This document shows positions 41,853-55,493 of a stretch of DNA of 64,000 nucleotides, one piece after another. Made by a program: the position numbers and the translations under genes. The stretch comes from Halostagnicola larsenii XH-48 (GTDB lineage Archaea > Halobacteriota > Halobacteria > Halobacteriales > Natrialbaceae). The stretch's first letter is position 1. The number at the start of each line of letters is the position of its first letter. Below the pieces are notes generated by a model, which was given only the letters and a program-made list of their open reading frames with translations, was not told the origin of the DNA and ran no database searches. Location of the stretch: contig NZ_CP007055.1 in assembly GCF_000517625.1 (NCBI RefSeq), forward strand, positions 1,364,001-1,428,000, read 5' to 3'.

Positions 41853-42914
41853 CTAGTCTTCCAGCGACGGCGGTTTGTGTCGCCCGATTCGAATCTCGTG
41901 GGCCTCGATATCCTCGAGCGCGGCCACGCGACCACCGATCGTGAGCTCTTCGTCCTCGGTCTCGAGAGTCAACGACGCGACCTCCTCGGAGACCTCGAAG
42001 GAGACATCGGTGACGAATCCCTGCACGACGCGCGAGCCGCCGACTGCGACGTCCCGGCCTTCGATTGTCGCGTAGAACTCGCCGCCCTCGTCGATCACGT
42101 CTTTCACGCAGCGACGGATCGAGGCGTATCGACGGGGGTAGGGGCGTCCCCTGCCGTTCTCGCCGAGGGTCTGCTCGGCGGTCGTCCAGAGGACGGTACC
42201 GAAGAACCCCGAGACCAAGAACCCGAGCGCAGACCGATTGAAGATGACGCCGTATCGATCCTGATCGTCCCGAAGGGCGTCCTGGGTCGCATAGATCGAA
42301 TAGTTCCCGTCGGCGACGGCGACGACCGGCGTCGTGATTCCTCGTCGCGCACGCGCGGTCGTCGCGACCTCGAGATAGTCGAACTCGTCGGGCTCAGGTG
42401 CTTCCGAGGCGGGAGTAACGATCAGGTCGACGCTCACACCGGCGGCGACGGCCACCTTCAGTTCCTCCTCGAACCGCGTCAACAGATCCGGTGTTAACGA
42501 AAGCGCCAGTTCGTACTCGGCGGCGTCGATTACCTCCTCGAGATATCGGAGAATCGTCGATCGCGATTTGACGAGCGAGACGGCCTCCGTGTCTCGAGCG
42601 GGAGCCGTGTACCGAGAGCCGAGTTCGTCGATCATCTGCTCGAGAGAGCTCTGGACGTTCTCGAAGGCCTCTTCGGGATCGATCGCGACGACTTTCATCG
42701 GACGAGATTCCCGCAGTTCGACCAGTCCGCGATCGCTGAGGCTCCGGACCGTATCGTAGACTCGCGGCTGGGGAATATCCGTCCGGTCTGCGATCTCGCT
42801 TGCGGTAAGTTGGCCCTGCTCGAGGACCGTTAAATAGGCATCAATTTCGTACTCGCCGAGGTTAAACCGATCCCCGACGCGCTCGACGGTCGAGCGAAGC
42901 TCGTCCTGTGACAT
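41853..42914 (-). CDS. TrmB-family sugar-responsive regulator
   Basis: A 353-residue protein with an N-terminal winged helix ([37 protein letters not shown]), a central PLD-like domain and a C-terminal sugar-binding domain ([19 protein letters not shown]), the TrmB layout. It lies directly upstream of the transporter genes on the same strand with a 266-base gap that should hold the operon promoter and operator. Start M at 42914 chosen over an upstream in-frame ATG at 43019. Confidence 0.9.
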   Translation of the reverse strand: MSQDELRSTVERVGDRFNLGEYEIDAYLTVLEQGQLTASEIADRTDIPQPRVYDTVRSLSDRGLVELRESRPMKVVAIDPEEAFENVQSSLEQMIDELGSRYTAPARDTEAVSLVKSRSTILRYLEEVIDAAEYELALSLTPDLLTRFEEELKVAVAAGVSVDLIVTPASEAPEPDEFDYLEVATTARARRGITTPVVAVADGNYSIYATQDALRDDQDRYGVIFNRSALGFLVSGFFGTVLWTTAEQTLGENGRGRPYPRRYASIRRCVKDVIDEGGEFYATIEGRDVAVGGSRVVQGFVTDVSFEVSEEVASLTLETEDEELTIGGRVAALEDIEAHEIRIGRHKPPSLED

Positions 42915-43040
42915 AGCTAACCGTATGCTCTCGAGCGGTAAATGATTTATTATGGATTGAGTAACACTCGTTTTCGAAATTCGGTTGTGAACCGCAGCAG
43001 GGTCAGAACGCTTAACCACCGCCGACTTGACTGTGTCTCC

Positions 43041-44045
43041 ATGCTCGAGGAATCGCTACAGCTCGGCGAGCGTGCGGTGATCGAGGATTTCCTCGGCGTC
43101 TTTTCGGGCTGGGATTCGGAACGACTCGTCGATGCCGGGTTCGAGATCTTTCTGGCGTGTGTTATCTTCGTTATCGGTTGGTATCTCTCGAAACTGGCCG
43201 TGCGTCTCACGGGCCGAACTGTCGCTCGACAGATCGATCGACCGAGCGTCACTCGCACGATCCTCCGAGGCGTTCGCATCAGCGTCCTTTTGCTCACGTT
43301 GGCGCTCATCGCAACGATATTCGGGTTCGGCGGCGGCGAGATTTTCTTTTCGGTCGCCGTCATCTCCGCGATTATCGGTGTCGTTCTCGCCCCCCTGATC
43401 AGTAGTTTCATCAACGGCGTTTTCATCCTCTCCGATCGCCCCTTCGAGATCGGCGACATGATCGAAATCTCCGACGCCGGCCACAGAGGGTTCGTCGAAG
43501 ACATCACCATCAGGTACACCAAGATATTCACGCTCGATAATACGTTTCTCGTGATCCCGAACTCCGAGATCCACCGCCGCGACGTTATCAATTACTCGGC
43601 AGAAGACGAACGAACGCGCGTCTCCGTCGCGTTCGACGTGACCTACGAAAGCGATCTCGATGCTGCCCGACGCCACGCACAGCGAGCAGCACGAAGCATC
43701 GACACCGTCATCTCGGGCGGCCCGGACATCCGAATCGGCAGTGCACGCTACGGCGCTGCACCGATCTGTGACATCCTCGAGTACGGCGACCACGGCGTGC
43801 GGTTGCAAGTTCGATTCTGGACCGAACACCCCTACAAGCAGACGATCGCCCGTTCGGACGTACAGGCCGAGATTCGACGGCGGTTCGCGAAAAACGACAT
43901 CGAATTCGCGTACCCACACACCCACCACGTCTTCGACGAAACGAGCGGCGTCGCACGAGCGACCATCGAGGACGCCCACGTCCAGCAACGCGCGCCGAAA
44001 ACCGAGGTACAACCCGAGACCAAGCCAGATTCGCCGGAATCGTAA
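43041..44045 (+). CDS. MscS-family mechanosensitive channel
   Basis: A 334-residue channel of the MscS type. Three membrane helices (about 30-50, 75-95, 100-125), then the conserved pore/beta-domain sequence ([48 protein letters not shown]). It releases ions and small solutes when membrane tension rises. Start at 43041 ([11 protein letters not shown]) fits the family; the in-frame extension to 42942 looks non-coding. Confidence 0.92.
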   Translation: MLEESLQLGERAVIEDFLGVFSGWDSERLVDAGFEIFLACVIFVIGWYLSKLAVRLTGRTVARQIDRPSVTRTILRGVRISVLLLTLALIATIFGFGGGEIFFSVAVISAIIGVVLAPLISSFINGVFILSDRPFEIGDMIEISDAGHRGFVEDITIRYTKIFTLDNTFLVIPNSEIHRRDVINYSAEDERTRVSVAFDVTYESDLDAARRHAQRAARSIDTVISGGPDIRIGSARYGAAPICDILEYGDHGVRLQVRFWTEHPYKQTIARSDVQAEIRRRFAKNDIEFAYPHTHHVFDETSGVARATIEDAHVQQRAPKTEVQPETKPDSPES

Positions 44046-44102
44046 CGGACCGTTGGGGTTCTTTTATGGGCCAGGAGTCCGATTTCGACGGTAGACCTTC
44101 AG

Positions 44103-44534
44103 ATGTACGACGATATCCTCGTGCCCACGGACGGCAGCGACACCGTTTCGGAAACGCTCTCTCACGCCCTTCCGATCGCTGCGAACAACGGTGCGACGGT
44201 CCACGGACTCTACGTCGTCGACAGTCGCATTACGACGGCGGCCACCGACGATGCGAAAGCGGACCTCGAGGAATCGCTCGAATCAGACGGTACAACAGCT
44301 ATCGAGGAAATCGAACTCGCAGCCCACGAACGCGACCTCGACGTCGTCAGCTCGCTCGTGCGCGGGACGCCGTCGAAGGCGATCCTCGAGTACGCAGGCG
44401 AACGGGACATCGATCTGATCGTTATCGGGACCCACGGAAAGAGCCCCCGCGAAAAAATCGTCTCTTTGGGTAGCGTCTCGGAACGAGTCGTCGACAACGC
44501 GTCGATCCCCGTTCTCGTCGTTCGCGACGTCTAA
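44103..44534 (+). CDS. universal stress protein (UspA family)
   Basis: A 143-residue UspA. MYDDILVPTDGSDTVSETLS begins the fold, and GTHGKSPREKIVSLGSVSER is the ATP-binding G-x2-G-x9-G-(S/T) type motif. Presumed ATP-binding stress protein in the cytoplasm. Separated by 57 bases from the MscS gene, possibly co-transcribed. Confidence 0.93.
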   Translation: MYDDILVPTDGSDTVSETLSHALPIAANNGATVHGLYVVDSRITTAATDDAKADLEESLESDGTTAIEEIELAAHERDLDVVSSLVRGTPSKAILEYAGERDIDLIVIGTHGKSPREKIVSLGSVSERVVDNASIPVLVVRDV

Positions 44535-44571
44535 TCGGGCGAGCGGCCGTCACCTCACCGGCAGTCTCCGA

Positions 44572-44982
44572 TCACTCTCGAGATGCATCCACCGTGATTA
44601 CCTCACAATCGAGGTGTGATCGGAGATAGTCGTCGATGTTCGGGTTGTCTGTAAACCGCCTGAATATCCGCCGTAACCGACTCACCTGTTTGGTACCGAT
44701 CACCGCTACGTCCGCACCCTCCGCTGCGATTTCTTCGAGGATACTCTCTTCGACCAAAAATCCCGTGCGGACGATGTACCGAACGTTCTCCAGCTGGCCG
44801 AAATGCCGTTCGACCGCCGTTTTCAACTCCGTTCGGTTCACGCTCTTTCCGTTCTGGTACAGATTGACGTGTAAGACAGTCAGTGCACCATCGCGCTCGC
44901 GTGCGACTGCAATTGCCCGCTCGAGTGTCCGCTTTGACCGCGCTGTCAAGGGATATCGAACGGGAACCACGACCAGCGTCAT
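44572..44982 (-). CDS. universal stress protein-like protein
   Basis: A 136-residue UspA-like protein (TLVVVPVRYPLTARSKRTLE, ADVAVIGTKQVSRLRRIF). The glycine-rich nucleotide loop is replaced by TKQVSRLRRIFRRF, so it probably does not bind ATP as classical UspA does. The C-terminus VDASRE ends near the convergent UspA gene. M at 44985 is an equal start. Confidence 0.85.
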   Translation of the reverse strand: MTLVVVPVRYPLTARSKRTLERAIAVARERDGALTVLHVNLYQNGKSVNRTELKTAVERHFGQLENVRYIVRTGFLVEESILEEIAAEGADVAVIGTKQVSRLRRIFRRFTDNPNIDDYLRSHLDCEVITVDASRE

Positions 44983-45017
44983 CATCCACTCCAAGAGTCC
45001 CCGCGCTGGTAAACGTT

Positions 45018-46379
45018 TCAGTATCGCCGTCGGATTCGCCCCTCGATCGCCGGATCGATTCCACACTCTCGCGCGTACTCGAGTAAGACGTCGTACTGCG
45101 TTCCGTCTGTCGTTTCCGTTCGACTCGCGGGACGAAGCGCGGGAAACTCATCATCCGTGTGAAACAGGTAATCGGACGTTGCCAGTTCGTAAGTTGCTTC
45201 GGGATCGAACGGCTCGCTGTTCACCCGCCGGATCGAAACGTTGTGGTCGACAGAGTCCCACTCGAGCGTGATCCCGCTTACGTGTGCGTGCCACCAGCCG
45301 GGTTCAGCAAATCCCAGTTCGATACCAGCCGCTCCGTTGAACACTGCTGCCAGTTGCTCACCTGTAAGCGTTGCTGTCGCGACCGGCTCGTCGAACGGAA
45401 TCAGACCGATCAAGTCCGATGCGGTTACCTCGCCCTGGAGGGCGTCCCCGGAACGAATCCCGCCGCTGTTTTGCAGGCCGACATCGGCACCGGTCGCCCA
45501 CCGGTAGGCGTCGGCAACGAAGTTACCGACCCGACTTTCGCCACCGAACAGCGTCGATTCGATCCGCTCGATCGGTTCGTCAACGGTCGCCACGACATCG
45601 GTCAGTCCGGTAGACTCCTCGAGTTCTCGAAACGCGTCGACGACATCCGGTGCAGGATCGTACTCGTCCGTCCGAACGATCCTCGAGGTGGGTTCGCTTG
45701 CGACCGTTACCTCGACGATTGCGTCGCCACCGTCACCGGGCCGAGTCACCAGCGTGCCGTCGATTCGCTCGAGTCGCGTACTCGGAACGTGGCCCCCGAG
45801 GATAACGTCGGCGTCGACCGCACGCGCGAGAGCGTCGTCACCACCACCGAGGTGCGAACAGATCACGACGATGTCGGCACCCGCGGCGCGGAGTTCTGCT
45901 ACGGCCTCGTCCGCGGCTTCGATCGGGTCGCGAAACGACAATCCCGTCGCCATCGGATTCAGCGAGCCGGTTCGTTGGGTCGTGACACCGGTGACACCGA
46001 CTGTCGTTCCGTTTCGTTCGACAGTCACCCACGGCTCGACCCCAACCTCGGCACCGAACGGATCGCCGTTTCGCAGTACGTTCGCAGTCACCCACTGGTG
46101 TGGCGAGCTTCGAACGACCTCGAGGGTCGCTTCGTACCCGTAGTCGAAATCGTGATTGCCGAAGGTTTCTACGTCCGGTTCGATCGCGTCGTAGAACTCG
46201 AGCGCCTGTTTCCCGTCGGTCACCAGCGGCAAAACCCCGGGCGACGTGTTGTCGCCAGTCCCAAGGAGTAGCGTTTTGTCGTCCGAGCGCTCGCGGATCG
46301 CCCGGACAAGTCGCCCGATCTGCTGGGGATAGTCACAGGCGTTTTCGACGTCGGAGTACTGTACCAGCCGAATAGACAT
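45018..46379 (-). CDS. 5'-nucleotidase/UshA-type metallophosphoesterase
   Basis: A 453-residue two-domain enzyme. Metal-site motifs: SDVE (D9..E11) in place of the usual DxH, LGTGDNTSP, TFGNHDFDYG, VVICSHLGGGDD and ILGGHVPS. The C-terminal domain with NSGGIRSGDALQGEV and LIGLIPFDEPVATATL binds nucleotide. It lacks a signal peptide, so it is probably cytoplasmic. Substrate could be a nucleotide or nucleotide-sugar. Confidence 0.88.
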   Translation of the reverse strand: MSIRLVQYSDVENACDYPQQIGRLVRAIRERSDDKTLLLGTGDNTSPGVLPLVTDGKQALEFYDAIEPDVETFGNHDFDYGYEATLEVVRSSPHQWVTANVLRNGDPFGAEVGVEPWVTVERNGTTVGVTGVTTQRTGSLNPMATGLSFRDPIEAADEAVAELRAAGADIVVICSHLGGGDDALARAVDADVILGGHVPSTRLERIDGTLVTRPGDGGDAIVEVTVASEPTSRIVRTDEYDPAPDVVDAFRELEESTGLTDVVATVDEPIERIESTLFGGESRVGNFVADAYRWATGADVGLQNSGGIRSGDALQGEVTASDLIGLIPFDEPVATATLTGEQLAAVFNGAAGIELGFAEPGWWHAHVSGITLEWDSVDHNVSIRRVNSEPFDPEATYELATSDYLFHTDDEFPALRPASRTETTDGTQYDVLLEYARECGIDPAIEGRIRRRY

Positions 46380-46506
46380 TCATCGAAAATTACGATACTG
46401 TCGGCTTGGTTCCGTCGGTTCTCCATTGGCGCGCGCCCGCGTACGCGAGGCAAAAACGTATTGACGGAAAGACACGCATTTATCTCGAGCGAGCCTAGGC
46501 TGGTTC

Positions 46507-46743
46507 ATGCAAACGGTCTCCACCGAAGATGGTACGGTCTTCGTCTCCGAACGCGAGGGCGATACGGGCTCGAAAGCGCCGTTTCTCGTCGCATACGAGT
46601 CTCGAGATCGGGACCGACGGTACGGCTGGTTCTGTGCGAACTGCGAGCGTATCGACAATGCGATGGACTCGATGGGCCGGATCAAGTGCAATCAGTGCGG
46701 GAATTTTCGGAAGCCGACCGAATGGGACGCCGCTCACGAGTAA
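46507..46743 (+). CDS. DUF5816-like zinc protein
   Basis: A 78-residue haloarchaeal protein. RYGWFCANCERIDNAMDSMG, followed by IKCNQCGNF, gives a CxxC/CxxC zinc ribbon; I associate this with DUF5816. Function unknown. Its first codon lies about 27 bases after a T-rich box (CATTTATC) and it precedes the rRNA promoter region. Confidence 0.8.
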   Translation: MQTVSTEDGTVFVSEREGDTGSKAPFLVAYESRDRDRRYGWFCANCERIDNAMDSMGRIKCNQCGNFRKPTEWDAAHE

Positions 46744-46810
46744 CCCTCATTCTCTCGTAGCTGACTATTGGAAAACCGTGGCATGGTATCGGGTTGCGGA
46801 GTGGGTTTGG

Positions 46811-47164
46811 TTCGACGGTCTTTTATGTGGATGTCTCTTCGGATTGAATGCAATCGACGTGACGCGGGATGTCGCGTCCCCTCTGGCTGTGTTCCAGCAC
46901 GGAGGGTAGTTCGTTCACGTGCGTACCTGTTCTCGACCGGGATGGTCTTGGTCGGGGTGAAGACGATGGCCTTATATGGGGCGATGGTCTTCGATTGGGT
47001 ACGTGGATACCGGCGCCGGGATGTGGTTTTCGGCGTGGGTGTAATCCGACGGCCTTATTAGGATAGGTCGGTTCGGATGTGAACGTAGCGAACACGTGGC
47101 CGGTGGGCTGATATGGTCGGCTTGCCGGGTTGGACGGTCATGGTCCGAAGGGGTTTTGTACCCT
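46811..47164 (+). promoter_or_regulatory. tandem rRNA operon promoters
   Basis: Four related elements precede 16S: TTCGACGGTCTTTTATGTGG (46811-46830), GACGATGGCCTTATATGGGG (46962-46981), CCGACGGCCTTATTAGG (47046-47062) and TCCGAAGGGGTTTTGTACCC (47145-47164). All share a CGA-GG block directly before a TATA-like core, the known style of halobacterial rRNA promoters; the fourth is weakest. The rest of 46744-47237 shows no gene. Confidence 0.7.
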
Positions 47165-47237
47165 TGAGGGCGTATGATTGAGTCCGAAGGAAATGAGGAT
47201 CCTACCCCTGCGGTCCGCCGTTAAGATGGGATCTGAT

Positions 47238-47254
47238 GTTAGCTTTGACAGTTC
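47238..47254 (+). other. 16S processing stem, 5' arm
   Basis: GTTAGCTTTGACAGTTC is exactly complementary to GAACTGTCAAAGCTAAC at 48924-48940. The two arms bracket 16S and form the long stem cut by the archaeal splicing endonuclease at a bulge-helix-bulge. Confidence 0.85.
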
Positions 47255-47363
47255 GGTGACGCTCGATCGGTCGGCGATGAGGTCGTCGAACTGTGGACCA
47301 CGCAATGTGTGAGTGTGTTTTAACATTCACCGCCAAACCCCCCTGTTTTACAGGGGATTTAGC

Positions 47364-48835
<1,472 letters not shown>

Positions 48836-48923
48836 ACAGACCGGGACCGGGGCGACGCCCCGGCCCACAGCAGTAGTCGTGCGTCCACAGTTCGGACCAG
48901 CGTTCGGCCGAGCGAGCACCTTA

Positions 48924-48940
48924 GAACTGTCAAAGCTAAC
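48924..48940 (+). other. 16S processing stem, 3' arm
   Basis: GAACTGTCAAAGCTAAC pairs with the arm at 47238-47254 to enclose 16S in the precursor transcript. Confidence 0.85.
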
Positions 48941-48982
48941 ACTCCGTTTGATCCCCGATCGCGTCGTTGACGAGATCGGGGT

Positions 48983-49054
48983 GGGCCCATAGCTCAGTGG
49001 TAGAGTGCCTCCTTTGCAAGGAGGATGCCCAGGGTTCGAATCCCTGTGGGTCCA
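48983..49054 (+). tRNA. tRNA-Ala (TGC anticodon)
   Basis: Cloverleaf of 72 bases: acceptor GGGCCCA with TGGGTCC, D loop AGCTCAGTGGTAGAGT, anticodon stem CCTCC/GGAGG around TTTGCAA, T loop GGTTCGAATCC. Sits between 16S and 23S, the usual place in haloarchaeal rRNA operons. CCA is not encoded. Confidence 0.98.
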
Positions 49055-49202
49055 TGACTCGGGTTAGGTCGAAGCGAATCGTGCCCCTTAAGTGGGAGAC
49101 GGCGCTTTGATCTAATCCGAAGCACAAACCGATGCACCACCCCGCGCAAGCGTGGGTGGGAAGGGTTAATGCAGGCCCGCTGTCTACGGGCGTGCAGATG
49201 AG

Positions 49203-49250
49203 ACCGTGTGTACGTGTAGTCCAGGCGTCCACTGGACCCGTTCCCGGGTC
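49203..49250 (+). other. 23S processing stem, 5' arm
   Basis: A 22-base block (49203-49224, ACCGTGTGTACG...) is exactly complementary to 52235-52256, and GGACCCGTTCCCGGGTC (49234-49250) to the GGACCCGGAAACGGGTC block at 52208-52224. Together they make the long stem around 23S. Confidence 0.85.
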
Positions 49251-49269
49251 ACTACTGATCCGAAAGAAC

Positions 49270-52186
<2,917 letters not shown>

Positions 52187-52207
52187 ATACGCATTTGGAT
52201 CATGTAC

Positions 52208-52256
52208 GGACCCGGAAACGGGTCCAGGCGTGAACTGGACTACACGTACACACGGT
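52208..52256 (+). other. 23S processing stem, 3' arm
   Basis: Complementary to the arm at 49203-49250, closing the 23S precursor stem just before 5S. Confidence 0.85.
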
Positions 52257-52330
52257 TCGGCACCGCAACCGAGACTGGCGTCACACGCTCACGCGAGCGT
52301 GTGTGGACGGTTCGATTCCGTTAATCGGCA

Positions 52331-52452
52331 TTAAGGCGGCCATAGCGGCGGGGTTCCTCCCGTACCCATCCCGAACACGGAAGATAAGCCCGCCTGCGTT
52401 TCGGTCAGTACTGGAGTGGGAGACCCTCTGGGAAATCCGATTCGCCGCCCCT
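52331..52452 (+). rRNA. rrf: 5S ribosomal RNA
   Basis: Starts TTAAGGCGGCCATAGC and contains CCCATCCCGAACACGG and GATAAGCCCGCC, the standard archaeal 5S; about 122 bases. No tRNA-Cys follows, although many haloarchaeal operons have one here. Confidence 0.96.
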
Positions 52453-52823
52453 TTTCATACCTTATACCCCTCATCCAGCGCCCGCTGGGTGGGGGGTTTT
52501 CGTCTTTCTTATGGGTTTGTGAGTGGGGTGTAGTGTGGTCGCCGACCGTAATAGAATGGCAGTCACTCTTTCGTGTTCGAATCTGACTCACCTACCATTC
52601 CTAGCAAACCAATCACAATGCAACGCTCAGCAGTATCTCAGGGACACTGAAATACACAAACAACCTACTTGAGATGCTCTTAGGATATGTTTTCAACTAG
52701 TGGTGGAGTTATTCCGTTATTCATAATGCTTTAGCTGATTTTTGTATACGAACGTTTAATACTATCGGAGAGTTTGTCGGATAGACCAACCTTTATGATG
52801 TATGCCATCGTACCAGTTACTGA
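52453..52823. other. intergenic region after the rRNA operon
   Basis: No gene seen in these 371 bases. GGGGGGTTTTCGTCTTTCTT (52491-52510) is a T-rich stretch that probably ends the rRNA transcript. The remainder is A/T-rich and contains the TATA-like CCTTTATGA (52790-52798) of the next gene. Confidence 0.6.
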
Positions 52824-53144
52824 ATGGGACCTGTTAACATGCAACTCGTCGAGCAGGCCAGGTCGATCTTCGCAGAGCTCGGATACACCGTCGAAGGCGA
52901 CGGCCCCGAATTTCGAGCCCAACGAGAGTGGAAAGTCGTCCACGTCAGTACCGTCTTCGAGACAGGCACGCTTCCATCGGCGTCTGGAGACTTCCACTGT
53001 TTCGTCGCACAACCGGGTGATGTCGACGAACTCGAGGCAAAACTCAAGCGAACGAGTCCAGATTATGAGTGGGCGATTATCGTTGTGGACGGAGACGAGT
53101 ATCAGGTCGAACGAGCCCCGCCAGGACCACGCGCGGCAGCGTAG
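52824..53144 (+). CDS. DUF7116-like haloarchaeal protein
   Basis: A 106-residue protein. LVEQARSIFAELGYTVEGDG, EFRAQREWKVVHV and YEWAIIVVDGDEYQVERAPP resemble DUF7116, a small core family of unknown function. TATA-like CCTTTATGA (52790-52798) is about 30 bases before this ATG, favouring it over the internal ATG at 52839. Confidence 0.8.
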   Translation: MGPVNMQLVEQARSIFAELGYTVEGDGPEFRAQREWKVVHVSTVFETGTLPSASGDFHCFVAQPGDVDELEAKLKRTSPDYEWAIIVVDGDEYQVERAPPGPRAAA

Positions 53145-53155
53145 TCCGACGGAAG

Positions 53156-54367
53156 TTATTCGGTTTTTTCGAGCGCGCGGCGCGTCGCAGTGACTCCGCT
53201 CCCAGGATCGACATCAGCGCCCATCGATTCGAGCACGTCACCGAGTGCGGTTACAACGTAAATTACGTTTTCCGGACGAGCAGAGTGTCCCATACAACCG
53301 ATGCGGAAAATTTCTCCAGAGAGATCGCCGAGGCCGCCCGCGATCTCGAGATCGTACTGTTCGAGCAGCGCCTCGCAGACGGCACCGTCGTCGATGCCGT
53401 TCGGGACTCGGACTGCGTTTAGACTCGGAAGCCAGTAATCCTCAGAAGCGTTCATCTCGAGTCCCATCCCTTCGACGCCGGCTTTCAGCGCGCCAGCGAG
53501 GCGTTCGTGGCGTTCCCAGCGGTTTTCGATTCCTTCTTCGGCGACGAGACGGAGCGCCTCTCGAAGCGCGTAGACGTTGGTGATTGGTGCCGTGTGGTGG
53601 TACGCTCGCTTTTCTCCCCAGTATCCCTCGAGCAAAGACAGGTCGAGGTACCAGGAGCGGGGTTCTTCGTCGCGTGCGAGGACCTTGTCCATCCCTTGGT
53701 CGGAAAGCGTGAGGGGACTTGCGCCGGGCGGACAGGAAAGACACTTTTGCGGGCCGGCGTAGGCAACGTCGATGTCCCACTCGTCGACACGAAGTTCGAC
53801 GCCACCGATCGAAGTGACGGTATCGGCGATGACGAGCGTATCGTGTTCGTGTGCTGCAGCCGTGAGTTCGGAGACGTTCGGTTGAAGAACGCCCGTACTC
53901 GTCTCTGCGTGGACGAACCCGAAGATGTCCGGGTCGTATTCTGCGAGCGCATCGTCGACAGCAGTTGGATCGAGCGGTTCGCCCCAGGTGGCATCGACTT
54001 CGACGACGGTGCCGCCGGCGCGGCGGGCCATCGAGGCCATCCGACCGCCGAAGTAGCCGTTCGTTGGAACGAGCATGGTATCTCCCGGTTCGACGAGGTT
54101 CCCGATCGCAGCCTCCATCGCAGCGGAACCGGTTCCCGAAACTGGGATCGTCCATTCGTTGTCCGTTTGAAACGTGTATCGAAGCAACTCCTGTACTTCG
54201 TCCATGATTTCGACGAACGATGGATCCAGGTGACCAACGAGTGGCGTACTCATCGCTCGGAGCACGCGAGGATTGGTGTCGCTTGGCCCCGGCCCCATGA
54301 GCGTTCGATCTGGTGGCGTGAGTTCCGAAACTGCTGGCTTCGGGTACGAATTATCGGTGGTCGGCAT
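53156..54367 (-). CDS. PLP-dependent aminotransferase (alanine-glyoxylate/serine type)
   Basis: A 403-residue class V aminotransferase. GPGPSDTNPRVLRAM is the family start, AETSTGVLQP and ADTVTSIGG the cofactor-binding blocks (D182), and K208 in AYAGPQKCLSCPPG the Schiff-base lysine; RIGCMGHSARPENV ends the small domain. It probably transfers amino groups between alanine or serine and glyoxylate. Start at 54367 (MPTTDNSYPKP) preferred over a longer frame. Confidence 0.92.
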   Translation of the reverse strand: MPTTDNSYPKPAVSELTPPDRTLMGPGPSDTNPRVLRAMSTPLVGHLDPSFVEIMDEVQELLRYTFQTDNEWTIPVSGTGSAAMEAAIGNLVEPGDTMLVPTNGYFGGRMASMARRAGGTVVEVDATWGEPLDPTAVDDALAEYDPDIFGFVHAETSTGVLQPNVSELTAAAHEHDTLVIADTVTSIGGVELRVDEWDIDVAYAGPQKCLSCPPGASPLTLSDQGMDKVLARDEEPRSWYLDLSLLEGYWGEKRAYHHTAPITNVYALREALRLVAEEGIENRWERHERLAGALKAGVEGMGLEMNASEDYWLPSLNAVRVPNGIDDGAVCEALLEQYDLEIAGGLGDLSGEIFRIGCMGHSARPENVIYVVTALGDVLESMGADVDPGSGVTATRRALEKTE

Positions 54368-54469
54368 ATCACAACGTGGTATCGGAACCCTCAAAAGCGT
54401 TGACTCATCGGCGACGATCGCTCAAGTCGGCGTACGTTTAAGGGATATTGTGCGTTAGTAGTATGGGCA

Positions 54470-54670
54470 ATGGTCTTCAAGAAGATCACGCTGATCGGGA
54501 CGAGTACAGAAAGCTTCGATGCTGCTGCTGACAATGCTATCGACCGCGCCGAGGCGACGCTGCAGAACGTCTACTGGATCGAAGTCGATGAACTCGGGGT
54601 CGAAATCGCGAATGTAGAAGATCGAGAGTATCAGGCGGAAGTGACTGTTGCGTTCGAACTCGAAGAGTAG
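54470..54670 (+). CDS. dodecin (flavin-binding)
   Basis: A 66-residue dodecin. The hallmark W36 in [10 protein letters not shown] stacks flavins; [17 protein letters not shown] is the helix, and [14 protein letters not shown] the last strand. Archaeal dodecin is a dodecamer that stores riboflavin. Full length, start right after AATGG promoter-proximal bases. Confidence 0.95.
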   Translation: MVFKKITLIGTSTESFDAAADNAIDRAEATLQNVYWIEVDELGVEIANVEDREYQAEVTVAFELEE

Positions 54671-54755
54671 TGGTTGACAACTCGGCAAGCGCGAAATCGG
54701 CTTTCTAAACCGATTGACCGGGGAGGAGAGCGCTTTCGGCGGCCCAAGCGTTAGC

Positions 54756-55124
54756 TTACGTTCGGAACGACTCGCCGCAGCCACATTCGCTGACGACGTT
54801 CGGGTTCTCGACGTGGAACCCTTCCGCCTGCAGGCCGCTTTCGAAGTCGAGGACGCTGCCTTCGATGTATTTGAGACTGGCCGGGTCGACGAAGACTCGC
54901 AGGCCGTGGTGCTCGTAGATCGTATCGTCGTCGTCGGGTTCGTCGTCGAATCGCATTCCGTATGAGAGCCCAGCACAACCACCTTGCTGAACGAACAACC
55001 GCAAACCGGCGACGCCGTCGTCTAATCCCTCTCCCTCCAGCAACGAGTGAGCCTGCTCCGCAGCTTCCTCGGTTACTTCGATCTGGGGTCGGGTTTCCCC
55101 ACCGTCTACGCTTTCGGTGCTCAT
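54756..55124 (-). CDS. A-type Fe-S carrier (IscA/ErpA)
   Basis: A 122-residue HesB/IscA protein. The conserved cysteines are present: C50 in QGGCAGLSY, and C114 and C116 in SECGCG. IEVTEEAAEQAHSLL starts the fold, after an acidic N-terminus. It carries or delivers iron-sulfur clusters. Single gene. Confidence 0.93.
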   Translation of the reverse strand: MSTESVDGGETRPQIEVTEEAAEQAHSLLEGEGLDDGVAGLRLFVQQGGCAGLSYGMRFDDEPDDDDTIYEHHGLRVFVDPASLKYIEGSVLDFESGLQAEGFHVENPNVVSECGCGESFRT

Positions 55125-55192
55125 ATACTACTATTCCCGCGCAACGATGTTAACGTTGACGCCATTCGAGCGGTCGACGATTCGGTCCGTGA

Positions 55193-55414
55193 TTAGAGAC
55201 TCCCGCTATGAGTAGACTGGATAGCGTCGTAATAGGCACCGAACCGTCTTTCGTCGTTCGCAGATAGCGGGACGCCGTTGACCGCGAGAAGTTCGACCAT
55301 TCGTTCGACGTCGTACTCGTACCACATAGAGAGTATCCAGAGATTCTTCTGTGCGTAGTCGTAGTTTCGCTCGAGTACGCGCCGATCGGTCGGATCGACG
55401 ACATCCGGTTGCAT
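55193..55414 (-). CDS. small hypothetical protein
   Basis: A 73-residue soluble protein (VLERNYDYAQKNLWILSMWY, then YDVERMVELLAVNGVPLS) with helical character and many aromatic residues. I do not recognise a family. Haloarchaeal codon bias is good. In the gap between IscA and HisD, same strand as both. Confidence 0.6.
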   Translation of the reverse strand: MQPDVVDPTDRRVLERNYDYAQKNLWILSMWYEYDVERMVELLAVNGVPLSANDERRFGAYYDAIQSTHSGSL

Positions 55415-55493
55415 TTCGAGTTCGAATCCACCGGTCAGCTACGTAAAACCAGCACCTGCTATTCTCGCGGTGAGAGGACCACTCCCGTTGGTA

